A stretch of DNA of 64,000 nt, taken from Psilocybe azurescens. Its lineage: Eukaryota; Basidiomycota; Agaricomycetes; Agaricales; Agrocybaceae. Numbering within the stretch: position 1 is the stretch's first letter; every line of letters starts with the position of its first letter. Shown piece by piece: positions 1 through 11,068 of this stretch. The DNA lies in NCBI GenBank assembly GCA_023853785.1, contig JAJIRX010000859.1:434001-498000 (forward strand), written 5' to 3'. The notes below the pieces were generated by a model that saw nothing but the letters and a program-made list of their open reading frames with translations, was not told the DNA's origin and searched no databases. Made by a program: the position numbers and the translations under genes.

Positions 1-1567
1 TCCGAGCATGTGTAGTATCAGTCTTGATATCCAAGCGCTCGGCACGATTGAAATCAATAAGAACAGTAGAAGTTTCTTGAGGGTTAGAACTGTTGTTGGC
101 TCAAAATCAGTCAACGTCTAGAACACTCCTGTCGCATACTTTTCACCCAGAAGATGTTTTATGAAACAAATTTCTAATTCTCTAGTATGTTCATCCTGGC
201 TGCCTTCGGTCCCTCCTATGTTAAGCGGAGTATCTGACGCATCAGATGTAGCGTTGACAACAATATTGCCAACACTTAGATCCCGATGAAGAACATTGCG
301 TTTAAACCTAAGGTATCTCGTCACTATAAAATGTAAGTACGTGGAACTCGCTATGTATATGATTGAGACACCGACCTTCCAGGATGTCGTATGCAGCTTC
401 CAGCATAGCTTTGACTGTCTTTATACTCATAAATTCAGATCCACGCTGCGAGAGCCCCAGACGACGCTTGACTCTGCGATTGGAAGACATTGGAGTTTCC
501 TCACGATTGGAAAGCATTGGACTGATCGGAGTTTCCCACTCCTCATCGTGTAAGAGTTCCACCACACCAGGTATCTCCCGCTCTTCATGGATATGTTTAA
601 GAATCTCCGGCTCGTCGAATCGCGTCACACGGCAATATTGGTCTTTGACTACGCGCATAAGCCTATTGTTGATCGTGATTGGTTCAGAAGTCGCGAAAAT
701 GTAAGTGGTAGTTGCAAAGGGACTGCTGGCATAAATCGCCTTGAATTTGTTACAGGGAAGTGGAAGCCCGGACGACATCTTGAGACTCAGAGTGTATTCG
801 CATTCTTGCCATTGCGGGTTGAACATAATCTTATATCGATTGTCCTTGAATTTACCGGGATCGTAGATATGATCGACCAACGCATACAGAAGTGGTCGAA
901 GGTGCTCGTCATCAAATTTAAGCGAAATGTCGAATATGCCGTGCCCCGTAACACCAGCAAAGAATGTGACTTTCGAGTCGTCGAGAAGAAACCCATGAGA
1001 GACGTAAAGGTCAGGTCGAGCGAGGATCATGTAATAAAGATGTAATGCAGCCTGCCGTCTTTGTGCGTCGATGTTTCTCCCTTTAGATATGATCTCGCCA
1101 GTGAGTTGAATCTGTGGCCACGCGTGAACATGGCGTTCGTCGAAGTCCTTCTCGAAGGCTGCAACAATATCTGGCCTGCATTTAGTGTCTGTGACGTGCT
1201 TAGGCGGATACATATTTCCGAGACTTTTAAACAGCAATACACCTAACAGAACACTATAAACCAAAGTTGAAAGTGCAGTAAAATGTTCTACCAGTGTCGG
1301 GGTGTTCGGATTCCTCTTCATATCAAATATGTACCTGGATATCTGGTTGGCGCAAGCAAGGAAGGTATCTTTTTGGATCTGGATCCATGGCTCGTTGATT
1401 TCTGCGAAATCGATCTTATTCTGAGCTCCGTTGTTCAGATACTCGAGATATTCATCCAGATGAATTTGTTCGATTGACGGAATAGCGTGATCTGCAATTT
1501 CTTCTCTGTTGAGTTCATCACGATATTCGGAGCTTTCGATAGGAGCACTCGGGGATTGAACAGACAT
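1..1567 (-). CDS. FunK1-type fungal protein kinase, copy 1 (3' end off the window)
   Basis: Protein kinase-like protein of the FunK1 family, which is expanded in mushroom-forming fungi; substrate unknown. I see a long N-terminal region, a Lys-containing strand (VVKDQYCRVTRF, with an EPEILKHIHEE helix after it), a catalytic loop HRDLSVGN, and LIDFN in place of DFG. Three exons are visible: the first ends GAAG^gtcggt near 383; the second starts after ttttatag near 324 and ends GAAAA^gtatgc near 145; the third starts after caacaacag and runs off the left edge. The start is placed at the Met of MSVQSP because the second copy starts at the equivalent place; an in-frame Met exists at 1618. The frame is intact as far as the window shows, so this is the copy likely to work. 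The C-lobe is not visible. Relative to copy 2 it has a short in-frame insertion before the KRRLGLSQ motif. Confidence 0.85.
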
Positions 1568-1845
1568 AGGATTGAAGATAAAGTGTGTTGATTGGTGGCT
1601 CCTTGGTGGCTCCTGCAATGGGTTGTAACCGGCGATGGCCGGTAACTATATCTTACTGTCATTCACCCGAATTTGAATTTATCTCTTTTTGCCAAACCTA
1701 CTTAAGCCAAACTTACATCCGCTACACTTATGCAGTTTTATTCATCTGCCTTCGTGTGCTTGCAAAAGCCAAGGCAACATTAGGCAACATCGTCCCATGT
1801 TTGTTTCTCATTGCTCTTTGAAATTTAAATCGCCAGCTGATTGAC
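1..1845. repeat. Direct segmental duplication, left copy
   Basis: Bases 1 to about 1845 match about 4004 to 5833 in the same orientation. They cover most of the FunK1 gene and about 250 bases upstream. The left boundary is unknown because the match already starts at base 1. Coding parts differ by scattered substitutions; the upstream part is less alike, and the right copy has a 13-base insertion in it. Confidence 0.85.
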
Positions 1846-1904
1846 TACTCCTGCGGCGTGGCGTTCACTATGTCCCAATGAATGGCCGTGCCCCACATTT
1901 CGAC

Positions 1905-2481
1905 TTATACCCCTTCTTTCGCATCAAGTGTAGTGATCTCTTTCACCCAAGGCCACTTATACTCGTCATTACGTTCCATCTTTGGCACTGTCAAACATAA
2001 TCCAACAAGAGTGGTAAGTATAATCGAAAAGTGCTCTGCACGACTCTAGACGGCCAATTTCACGTACCCCAAGTAACAGTCTCCTCGATGAGGCCCGGGT
2101 GGACGAGGATTGCCGTCGGGAGTATCTGAGGCTTTATGAAAAGCCTCGATCCACATGTTGAGCAGAACGAGCGTGTGAGGGTATTCCCACTCCAAGTGTC
2201 CGAATCCGCATATTCAACAACGCTATCCTGTCCCTGCGTCATCGTAACTTGCTAAATAAACAAAGCACATTACAGAGACTGTCAATGCTATTAAACACAG
2301 CACGAAAAAGCAAGCTCTCTCGTACAGAGCGAACGAACGTTGCGTTGCTGGTGAACGCGGACCCGCTTGCCACTTTACAGTTCCGGCAGTGGCAGATGGT
2401 GAGATGCATGGGCTCGCCCTGGATCATAAACTTGACTTTCTTGCAGAGGCAGCTTCCATGATAGACTTTCTCTTCCGTCAT
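1905..2481 (-). CDS. GFA/CENP-V-domain protein, paralogue 1
   Basis: Small zinc-binding protein of the GFA family (glutathione-dependent formaldehyde-activating enzyme fold, also called CENP-V/GFA). Three exons give about 137 residues. The Cys pattern is complete: CLC near residue 11, CHCRNC near 30-35, and CSTC in exon 2. Exon 1 ends after ...TSNATF, exon 2 begins after tttatttag and ends TGGG^gtacgt, and exon 3 ends in WVKEITT followed by a short tail. The start is the Met of MTEEK because the paralogues start MTEAK and MSESK; a longer in-frame Met at 2514 is unlikely. A TATA-like tataaaa lies about 45-55 bases upstream. The family is often annotated for formaldehyde or aldehyde metabolism, but for most fungal members the substrate is unknown. 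Confidence 0.85.
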
Positions 2482-2524
2482 CGTCACTATGTATCCAGGA
2501 ATGAGTTGTAACAAAGTTCAACAA

Positions 2525-2536
2525 GCGCTTTTATAC
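2525..2536 (-). promoter_or_regulatory. TATA-like box of GFA paralogue 1
   Basis: On the minus strand the sequence reads gtataaaagc, about 45-55 bases before the GFA ATG at 2481. The second GFA gene has a similar gtataaaagg element upstream. Inferred from sequence and position only. Confidence 0.45.
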
Positions 2537-3068
2537 GGCGTTGGAGTTCATAAATAATTAAATGGATGAGTCAGACTTAGCAAGGTACATTACAAAGACT
2601 TAGCAGCCACTTAACCGTACATGCGAACTTTGCGAAGCAACGTTAGCAACATGAGTAATATATGTAAGTATTACTTACGTATTAGAGAAAATATACGGAT
2701 TATAATTAAAGCTCTCACGCGGCTTTCAACGACCTTCACGCGCACATCCATCTGAACGCTCACATCATTCAAATATTCAATTCTATTGACTTCGGTGATG
2801 CCGATGTCACCCCTTTCAACCCTCTGACAAAATCCTGTTCAAGCTGTATTGTGTGAGACTAGTACCTATTGCTAGGAGATTCCCAACTCCCGAGTTCGAC
2901 GCCACTGGGGAGATTTTACAGCCCCAGGAGTCAGCCGAGATTTAGCTCCAAAGGACATCTGAACTGATGGATTGATTCATATACGAGACGAAGTACATTA
3001 GAAGGGGGTATACAAAATTTAAATGAGGATCCTGGCCAGGTACTACTGATCGACTTCGAGTTCTTCCC
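2537..3068. other. Intergenic, between GFA paralogue 1 and the FunK1 relic
   Basis: I see no credible gene. Apart from the upstream region of GFA paralogue 1, this is AT-rich sequence with stops in all frames. A GTTCGANNCC-like motif near 2895 has no matching tRNA arms. Confidence 0.5.
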
Positions 3069-5559
3069 CTAGGTAGATTCTGGCAGAGGGCCTTGAGGCG
3101 GCTGGAGAGAGGGATACGGATTTCCACGAGGTTTGCGACGGGGCTTCTTGAACTGTTGAGCAAATGTACATATGGGTAATTATTTAACATGGGCCATTAA
3201 GCAGAAAACGCATGCCTTTGGCAGAAGTGGTTTCATCGTCATCTTGTTCGTGCTCAGGAATTGGAGATGGTCTTTTGGAGCCGGTTTGTAGAGCTGGCTT
3301 AGTTAGAGTTAGAAGGGGGCCTGGGAATGCTGACGTCAAATCGGCGAAACTTCGAGTCGATTTCTAGGTTGATGAAGTCTTCGTCTTTGTGTTTAATAAT
3401 GAAGTTGAGAATAGCCCGCTGAAATACTTCATGAACAAAATCAGGTCGGCTCCTTGGGTTATCTTCTGCCAGGTAGTACGGGCCAGGATATACAGCTTGA
3501 GCTATAGTTCTAAGCAGCATGAGAGCAGGAGAAAACTTCGAGTGAAGCGGAACCTCTCTCAGACCAATTTGGCGCATTAGGGCATTGCGCGACACGCAGT
3601 CCGAAGTGTCAACAAAATAAAACCAGTCACCAACATTGATTTTTTGGTCGGTGTCCCCAGGTTCAGGGTTCGCTCAGATAAACCAATAGAAAATGATCCA
3701 GAAAATTGATTCCGCATCGTGGTACAGCTCGTGTCTCCATTCATGCCGAGTCAAAATGGCGTCTCCTGGATACAAATAATCCGTTCTAATGTTGTCGAAG
3801 AGTTTAGTGCGCTCTGGGTGACATTGTTGATAAGTCAGAGATGGCTCCGGTACTCCAGCGAGGATTACTAGCTGTTTTGAAAGGTCTGGAAATGGTCCTC
3901 TATTATGAACAGCTCTGGCAGTGAATAGCGGCGTTCCCTATCAAATATGTGTTAGAAAAATATCATGTATTTCGCTTTGAGTCATGGCGAACCGTTCGCC
4001 GAATCCGAGCATGTGTAGTATCAGTCTTGATATCCAAGCGCTCGGCACGATTGAAATGGATAAGAACAGTAGAAGTTTCTCGGGGGTTAGAACTGTTATT
4101 GGCTCAGAATCAGTCAACGTCTAGAACATTCCTACTGTCGCGTACCTTTCACCCAGAAGATGTTTTATGAAACAAATTTCTAATTCTCTAGTATATCCAT
4201 CTTGGCTGCCTTCGGTCCCTCCTATGCTAAGCGGAGTATCTGACGCATCAGATGTAGCGTTAACAATAATATTGCTAACACTAAGATCGCGATGAAGAAC
4301 ATTGCGTTTAAACCTAAGGTATCTCGTCACTATAAAATGTAAGTACGTGGAACTCGCTATGTAGGCGGTTGAGACACTGACCTTCCAACATGTCGTATGC
4401 AGCTTCCAGCATAGCTTTGACTGTCTTTACACTCATGAAATCAGATCCATGCTGCGAGAGCCCCAGACGACGCTTGACTCTGTGATTGGAATGCATTGGA
4501 CTGATTGGAGTTTCCCATTCCTCATCGTGTAAGAGTTCCACCACACCAGGTATCTCCCGCTCTTCATGGATATGTTTAAGAACCTCCGGCTCGTCGAATC
4601 GCGTCACTCGGCAATATTGGTCTTTGACTACGCGCATAGGCCTATTGTTGACCATGATTGGTTCAGAAGTCGCGAAAATGTAAGTGGTAGTTGCAAAGGG
4701 ACTGCTGGCATAAATCGCCTTGAATTTGTTACAGGGAAGTGGACGCCCGGACGACATCTTCAGACTCAGGATGTATTCGCATTCTTGCCATTGCGGGTTG
4801 AACATAATCTTATATCGATTGTCCTTGAATTTACCGGGGTTGTAGATATGATCGACCAACGCATACAGAAGTGGTCGAAGCTGCTCGTCATCAAATTTAA
4901 GCGAAATGTCGAATATGCCGTGCCCCGTAACACCAGCAAAGAATGTGACTTTCGAGTCGTCGAGAAGAAACCCATGAGAGACGTAAAGGTCAGGTCGAGC
5001 GAGGATCATGTAATAAAGATGTAATGCAGCCTGCCGTCTTTGTGCGTCGATGTTTCTCCCTTTAGATATGATCTCGCCAGTGAGTTGAATCTGTGGCCAC
5101 GCGTGAACATGGCGTTCGTCGAAGTCCTTCTCGAAGGCTGCAACAATATCTGGCCTGCATTTAGTGTCTGTGACGTGCTTAGGCGGATACATATTTCCGA
5201 GACTTTTAAACAGCAATACACCTAACAGAACACTATAAACCAAAAGTTGAAAGTGCAGTAAAGTGTTCTACCAGGGTCGGGAGTGTTCGGATTCCCCCTC
5301 GTATCATATATGTACCTGGATATCTGGTTGGCGCAAGCAAGGAAGGTATCTTTTGGATCTGGATCCATGGCTCGTTGATTTCTGCGAAATCGATCGTATT
5401 CTGAGCTCCGTTGTTCAGATACTCGAGATATTCATCCAGATGAATTTGTTTGATTGACGGAATGGCATGATCTGCAATTTCTTCTCTGTTGGGTTCATCA
5501 CGATATTCGGAAAGGCTTTCGATGGGGGAACTCGGGGATTGAACAGGTATAGCAGACAT
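3069..5559 (-). pseudogene. FunK1-type kinase, copy 2, degraded
   Basis: Second FunK1 copy, complete in length but broken. Intact features include HRDLSVSN, the RTGTPLFTARA segment after a spliced intron (acceptor ...ttgatag near 3937), the LYHDAESIFW C-lobe motif and a basic Pro-rich tail ending near 3069. Damage: single-base indels near 5360, 5285 and 5243 shift the N-terminal frame; an in-frame TGA (bases 3674-3676) interrupts the C-lobe just after FYWFI, and the reading frame continues normally beyond it; the tail needs a further frame change near 3300. The metal-binding Asp of LIDFN in copy 1 is His here (LIHFN, near 4054). The His substitution and nonsense codon cannot be explained by homopolymer error, so this is called a pseudogene. 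Start MSAIPVQSP at 5559. Confidence 0.85.
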
Positions 5560-5833
5560 GGGGGTTGAAGATAAAGTGCGTTGGTTGGTGGCTCCTGCAA
5601 TGGGCTGTAACCGGCGATGGCCGGTAATTATATCTGACTGTCGTTCAACCGAATTTACCTCTTTCGGCCAAACCTAAGCCAAACTTACAGTCATGTGACA
5701 GTCATCCGCTACACTTGTGCAGTTTTATTCGTCTACCTTGATCTGCTTGCGAAAGCCACGGCAACATTAGGCAACATCGTGGCGTGTTTGTTTTTCGTCG
5801 ATCTTTGAAAATTAAACAGCCAGTCGATCGACT
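4004..5833. repeat. Direct segmental duplication, right copy
   Basis: This is the second copy of the FunK1-containing repeat. Against the left copy it has single-base indels near 5263-5360 and 5243, a missing short in-frame segment near 4490, and a 13-base insertion near 5690. The GFA gene at 1905-2481 and the 3' end of this FunK1 copy lie between the two repeats. Confidence 0.85.
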
Positions 5834-7392
5834 CCACAGATGAGCGCTTATTGGATATGTAAAGTTTGAACCCAAGAAAATGTCTGCAGTGCGATGGCTT
5901 GGGTTATGCTGGTACCCATCTATTCGAGTACAAACTGTCGCTGGCCGGTCAGTCAAGTCATAGGTGAGAGGTATCCTACTTGCTATACCTGCCAATGGAT
6001 AAGACCCTCATGCAAGGATAGATTGTTGAAGTCGCTCACCAATCCTACCAGGCTATATATCAGGAAGGATGTGACCTGATATTTAAGAGTGCTGAGCTAT
6101 ACATATCAGATATTCTATCAGGCGCAGAATTGGATGGCGAAGGCTACAGAGACCCAGCTGAACGCTCCTGTGCGCTAGCGGTTGAGTACTGGATGTATCA
6201 TAAACTCGAGTGTATACAATGTGGATATTCTTGACAAAAATTTCAGAAATAGCCACTAGGAGTCGTACAAGGCTATTATTCCGACATGTCTGAATGCCAT
6301 CAATGATTGGGGGCCTACACTGTCTTGTCAGATTCTGAACCAGTTCATAGAATTTATCTGTCATGGTTTTGGAATTTTGAAGAAGGGGTCATTCCCGTCT
6401 TTATTGAGACAGTAAATACACATTTGAATCTCCAAATGTCTTGTCACACTTGATATAGCCTGGACGGTTCACTGGCGCAATCTTTGATCTTTCAAACACC
6501 TCAGTTGAGATAATGTTTGCTTTTTGTCACACACTAGGCGGGATAGTTAATCCAATTTCTTCATTCACGGAAAGCTTCTGAACCCCTTTCGAGCATGACG
6601 ATTAAGTACTCAAGAATTTATAAGCCGTTGCATATATATATAATGCAGAAGACAACATACCATGATGTTTTCTCCATCATGGCGAGGGGAAAGTCGAATA
6701 CATGCTCGTGAATGTGGAGACATTGGAGATTTCTCTGACAAATAAGCAGATCCAGTACTTGGAGAGTATTTCTCCCTTCAATCCTGAGTACCCTAACTAG
6801 TTGATTGCAGGCCATTTTATCCTCAAAGATGAAAAGACTGTATCTAAGTGGGTACTGCCTAAAGGTGATGGAACTGGTCGCAGCATGGACGCTACAGGCG
6901 TTCTTTATAATCAAACTAACCAATGCCTACTGCTGAGCCACTTTGTCACATTATAGATCGTCTTTACCAATGTAGTCGCAATTTAATAATCATAACCGCT
7001 CAGTTCTTATCAATCTCGGGCCATGAAATCTAAAAACTGAGAGTGTTAGATCACGGACGCGCCGTCTTGATTAATCTCGATGGATGTGGCAGATTTTTTC
7101 CCGTGTTCTAAACAATTGATGTCCTCAATGAGGCAAGTCAGATTCCACATAGGGCATGATCGCCGCTCAAGCCTCAGGCTGTACCAATCAAAATCTCGAT
7201 CCACGAAAATCCCGGCTGATCCCAACAACGCGAGCGCTTACTGTCGATCACACGGGCGTCAACAACCCTGTGACTCTGCAAATTTTGAATGATCTGATTT
7301 AACGACTCAGGTGTCTACTTCTTTGCAATAGCAATGTCGCTTACGACGATGCTTTGCATACTACGATTCGGATACAACAATAATCGAAACGC
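5834..7392. other. Intergenic, no supported gene
   Basis: Only short frames are present. A minus-strand frame at 6618-6923 reads plausibly like protein (RVLRIEGRNTLQVLDLL, then LQCLHIHEHVFDFP), in the style of an F-box/LRR fragment, and another lies at 6083-6364. Neither has a recognisable start, domain or splice context. They may be relics of one decayed gene; this is a guess. Confidence 0.35.
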
Positions 7393-7953
7393 TCAAGTAT
7401 CGAATGTGATCTCTTTGACCCAGGGCGGCCTCTCCTCTCCATGGAACTGCATCTTCGGAACTGTAATTGTCAATCAGAAAAAAAAGTTAACAAACAACTC
7501 AAGAGTAAGTCATGGTATAATTTAGGATATCTCACCCCAATCGACACTCTCCTCAACCAAGCTCGGGTGGACGAGCACGATGCCGTCCCTTGCGGGCTTC
7601 ACGAAGAGGCGCGCGCCGCAGCTCGCGCAGAACGAGCGCGTGATGACGTTCCCGCTCAGATTGTTCCCGTCGGCGTAGTGCGTAATGGTGTCCTCGCCTT
7701 GTGTGATTTTTATTTGCTATACATTGCAGTCAGTCTCCATAAATTATCCGGGGCTGGGGGCTGCGACTCAGACGCCCAATGGCTTGTTAGTACTCACATG
7801 AGGATGGAAGAAGGCCTGGCTCGAGAACGCGGACCCGCTCGCCTGCTTGCAGTTCCGGCAGCTGCAAAGCGCGTAGTGGAACGGCTCGCCTTGGATCGTA
7901 AATTTGATTTTGCCGCACAGGCAAGCTGCGTGGTAGATTTTTGCTTCTGTCAT
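7393..7953 (-). CDS. GFA/CENP-V-domain protein, paralogue 2
   Basis: Second member of the GFA-fold zinc protein family. Exon 1 runs MTEAKIYHAACLCGKIKF to AFFHPHV with CLC and CSCRNC; its donor is CAT^gtgagt near 7795. Exon 2 starts after attgtatag (KITQGEDTITHYAD) and carries CASC and FVKPARDG; exon 3 ends WVKEITFDT. Architecture and intron positions match the paralogues at 1905 and 8699, so the three arose by duplication. A TATA-like gtataaaagg is about 78 bases upstream. The middle exon is more GC-rich than its surroundings. All seven zinc-type cysteines are kept, so it is probably functional. Substrate unknown. Confidence 0.85.
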
Positions 7954-8028
7954 TGTGTTCGATGGGCTGCAGGTAGTAAGAAATTGGGAAAGTTGTTTCT
8001 CTGGGGAGATGTCTTGCTTCTAAGGGGC

Positions 8029-8038
8029 CTTTTATACT
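8029..8038 (-). promoter_or_regulatory. TATA-like box of GFA paralogue 2
   Basis: The minus strand reads gtataaaagg about 78 bases upstream of the ATG at 7953, close to the element before paralogue 1. Positional inference only. Confidence 0.45.
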
Positions 8039-8698
8039 TTTTTACCTTGCTTCAAATTCACCTTCAACGAGAACAAGACCTAGAGAATGAGACCCGGAGA
8101 GCTCGGATGCGCCCATCAGCTACATCAAACATGGGAGCCGTAAAAACTTGAAGACGCGCGTACACGTGTTAGCACCAAGTCGGTACTACTGAAGCTTGGC
8201 TAAACTCATAGAGAACTTGAACATAAGTTCTGTCATGACCACTTAGCAAAATGAATAAGGACTTAGTAAGAACATAACCGCAGTCCGAGCTAGGCCGACA
8301 TAGAAAGTCAAAATAACGAAGGAATAACGAGAGTTTGTTACAAACCCAGGGGGAGTCGAGTCATAGTTAAGGTATGGTGAGAATGTTGCTACCGCTTTTA
8401 ACTACTTAGCGGCGGCCCACACGCAAATGATTTGCGGCCGGACTGCGGTCCTTGAACATAAATTAGGGATATTTAGAGGTTGACGTGGAGGTTAGTAATC
8501 TTTCATAAATTCGAAGGTGTATGCTATAGAACATGGAGATAGTTGACGGGATATAGTGTGATTATGTCCGAGCTGGTGAGTGCATTAGAGACATAAGAGA
8601 TAATATCACCACCCCTTGTCGGAATCCGATCGGAAAACAATTGACCAATAGTGCGACCAGCGAAAGATCCACATAAATTCTTAAACACGCAGCAGAGA
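8039..8698. other. Intergenic between GFA paralogues 2 and 3
   Basis: No gene is supported. The stretch contains the upstream region of paralogue 2 and the 3' flank of paralogue 3. Confidence 0.5.
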
Positions 8699-9282
8699 TC
8701 AGAGCTTTGTCCGTACTTTCTTTTGGAAAGTAATGTCCTTTATCCAAGGCCATCGCTGTTCGTTGTGCAGCTCTTTCTTTGGCACTGTCAACAAATTAAA
8801 GATGGAAATGGGCCCCTATTCTCCGACGAACTCGCCGTTTCACATAGAATTTAGCACTTACCCCATGTTACGGTTTCCTCAATGAGACTTGGGTGGGTGA
8901 TGAAAAACCCATGGTCCTTAGCGGGCTTGACGAAAAGTGTTGACCCGCATGTTGAGCAGAATGAGCGTGTGATGGTGTTCCCGCTCAGAGTGTTGCTGTC
9001 TGCATAGTTGGCTATCGCTTCTTGACCTTGTGTCACAGTCAATTGCTGTGCATAACGTTCGATGGAGGTGAACGCAGAATATTAGAATATATAGCTAGCG
9101 GCCGAATGATAATAACAAAGGCCTACAGAATGCTTGAACATCGTGTTTGCAAGGAACGCAGACCCGCTTGCCTGCTTGCAATTGCGGCAATGACAGACGA
9201 CGAAATGGAAGGGCTCCCCCGTAAGAGTGAACTTGACTTTGGAGCACAGACACGCAGCATGATAGATCTTGCTTTCCGACAT
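8699..9282 (-). CDS. GFA/CENP-V-domain protein, paralogue 3
   Basis: Third GFA-domain gene, head-to-tail with paralogue 2. Exon 1: MSESKIYHAACLCSKVKF, with CHCRNCKQASGSAF. Exon 2 (about 8865-9042): VTQGQEAIANYADSNTLSG, then RSFCSTCGSTLFVKP and HPSLIEETVTWG. Exon 3, after tgttgacag near 8788: VPKKELHN to WPWIKDITF and a short basic tail ending at 8699. All zinc cysteines are present. The three paralogues differ most in the substrate-side segment after FVKP and in the tail. Probably functional; the reaction is unknown, and family annotation alone (formaldehyde activation) should not be trusted. Confidence 0.85.
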
Positions 9283-9580
9283 GGCGACAGTATGTAGTAT
9301 GCAGCCTTGCGATGTGCTTGACAGCGAAGAACCCCTTCAAATTCGGAGTCGGAGTCAGTGACCGCGCCGGGAATCACATGCACCAATTGCGGAAGTGATT
9401 TTATTGGCTGTCAATTATTGACTCCCGAAACAAGCAAATACAAAGATACGCACTAAGCTGGGACTTACTCGAATGTCACCGAACAACTCGGTGGACGACG
9501 GACGTGAAAGTCGCGACGAACGCCCCGAACACGAATCCCTTACTCTGACGAACGACAACGACCCCAAAAACTAAGCAAAT

Positions 9581-10258
9581 ATGCTTCCCTCCAGACTTTT
9601 CCGCAACACCGGCATCCCTCCCGCCCTCCGAAGTCTGATCATCCCTCACGCAAGTCTCCCCTCGAATGTCGCCGTCCAGCTACGTCTTCGCCTGGGTGTC
9701 ATCCCCGGAAGCGTTCCCAGTGCCTCGAGATCACTAGGAACGAATGCCTCTGCATCGCACCCGCCCTCTCCCCCAAGCGCAGAGAAAGCACCGGTTTCAA
9801 AACACACCGCAAAGACTCGATAGTCCCTCCACCACCGCCCGCTTCAGCATCTGGGTCTTCCGCTTCCACTTCCAGGACGACGACGACGGACTCACAGGCA
9901 CTGCCGGAGAAGATGGAGCCTAAGCTGTCTCTCACGTTTACGTGCACTGTTAGTGGATGCGGTGAGCGCTCAACGCATCAGTTCACAAAACAGGCATACG
10001 AAAAGGGAGTCGTGCTAGTACAATGCCCTGGGTGTAAGAATCGGTGCGGTTTCTTGTTCAGTTGTCACCAACACTTCACGCTCATGATGACCTCTTTCGT
10101 AATTTCTTAGACATTTGATTGCTGATCATCTGGGATGGTTCAAAGATTCGACCAAGGGCGGGAAGACGCCGACAGTGGAGGATATTCTGCGGGAGAAAGG
10201 CGAGAATGTCAGGAGGGGTGCGCTAAGTGCCAATGGAGATGTTGCATACTTCGAGTGA
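9581..10258 (+). CDS. Zim17/Hep1-type DNL zinc-finger protein, mitochondrial Hsp70 escort
   Basis: Likely mitochondrial zinc-finger protein that keeps mtHsp70 soluble and supports protein import (Zim17/Tim15/Hep1 family). The N-terminus MLPSRLFRNTG is Arg/Ser-rich and acidic-poor like a mitochondrial presequence. The DNL finger has a CGERSTHQF segment near 9958 and QCPGCKN near 10022, giving two cysteine pairs, then a short intron (CG^gtgcgg ... ttcttag^A) and the exon NRHLIADHLGWFKD, followed by TVEDILREKGE and a stop at 10256-10258. The presequence frame and the finger frame differ by one base; either a small intron or a missing base lies around 9720-9815. A deletion would fit other genes in this window. 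The finger identification is firm; the exact N-terminal model is not. Confidence 0.8.
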
Positions 10259-11068
10259 AGAGCCCCGACCATGCAATATATTTTCCCTCCAGGCCCCCAG
10301 GCCCCGAGTCCGCTCTTTCCATCCCCTCTTCAAAAGCATCGACGAAGTTCCTCGATCTCCGTCACCCACCCCTTGTATCATGACACACATACCCTCCCAC
10401 CCACCATATCGACCATTTACCTGCTCCATTTTGTAGACTTTTATTACTGAGCACAACACTCGGCCGTGTACCAGTATTACATTATATTACAACCCTATAA
10501 TCCAACCACCTCTTATTCTCTTTATGTATGGCTAATTCGGCGAGTACACAAATGATGTATGAGGTGAGTCTCTCTCCACTATCCCGACGCAGCAGTTGGC
10601 TCGATACTCATCATATCATTCCAGGTATTATTACTCCAACTACAAAGGTTTTTTTCTTCAAACGTATGTATACGTCCTCTTGATCACTCGGTATGATATC
10701 CCATATCCCATGCAAATGTCCCAGACACTATTCTATTCTGTTGATTAATTAGAAAAATGGTGATCTGATTACAGTGATATTCTCGCAAGTGACTGATTCC
10801 ACATGCACACACTACCACACGACTGCATGGTCGGGACTCGGCATACCGAAAGCAGCCTTCATCCTCTCACAGTGATAGCTCTTCTCAACGCAATCTAGAC
10901 CTCTCAGGCGCAGTTTCTAATATTGAAAGACCAGATACCCACCCGCGATCCCAGCTTATTTATATTATACCCACCCATCTCACAGTGCAGAGTGCAATCT
11001 ATTCACTGCTTACCCACTTATCCATCGCATCCCCTACTGCTACCAAGACCAAGTACGCCATCCCACCG
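10259..11068. other. Intergenic, Zim17 3' flank and acetyltransferase promoter
   Basis: No gene seen. The sequence is pyrimidine-rich near 10980-11065, ahead of the next start codon, as is common in fungal promoters. Confidence 0.5.

Noticed and set aside
2860..2930. tRNA or SINE B-box near 2895
   Set aside because: No A box at the right distance and no stems; a chance match.
6083..6923. F-box/LRR pseudogene
   Set aside because: A few LRR-like phrases only; no F-box or alignable exon chain, so it was left as a remark on the intergenic stretch.
7441..8151. Plus-strand 236-residue frame over GFA paralogue 2
   Set aside because: It runs antisense through the exons and introns of a well-supported gene; composition is Arg/Ala-rich, as expected for a shadow.
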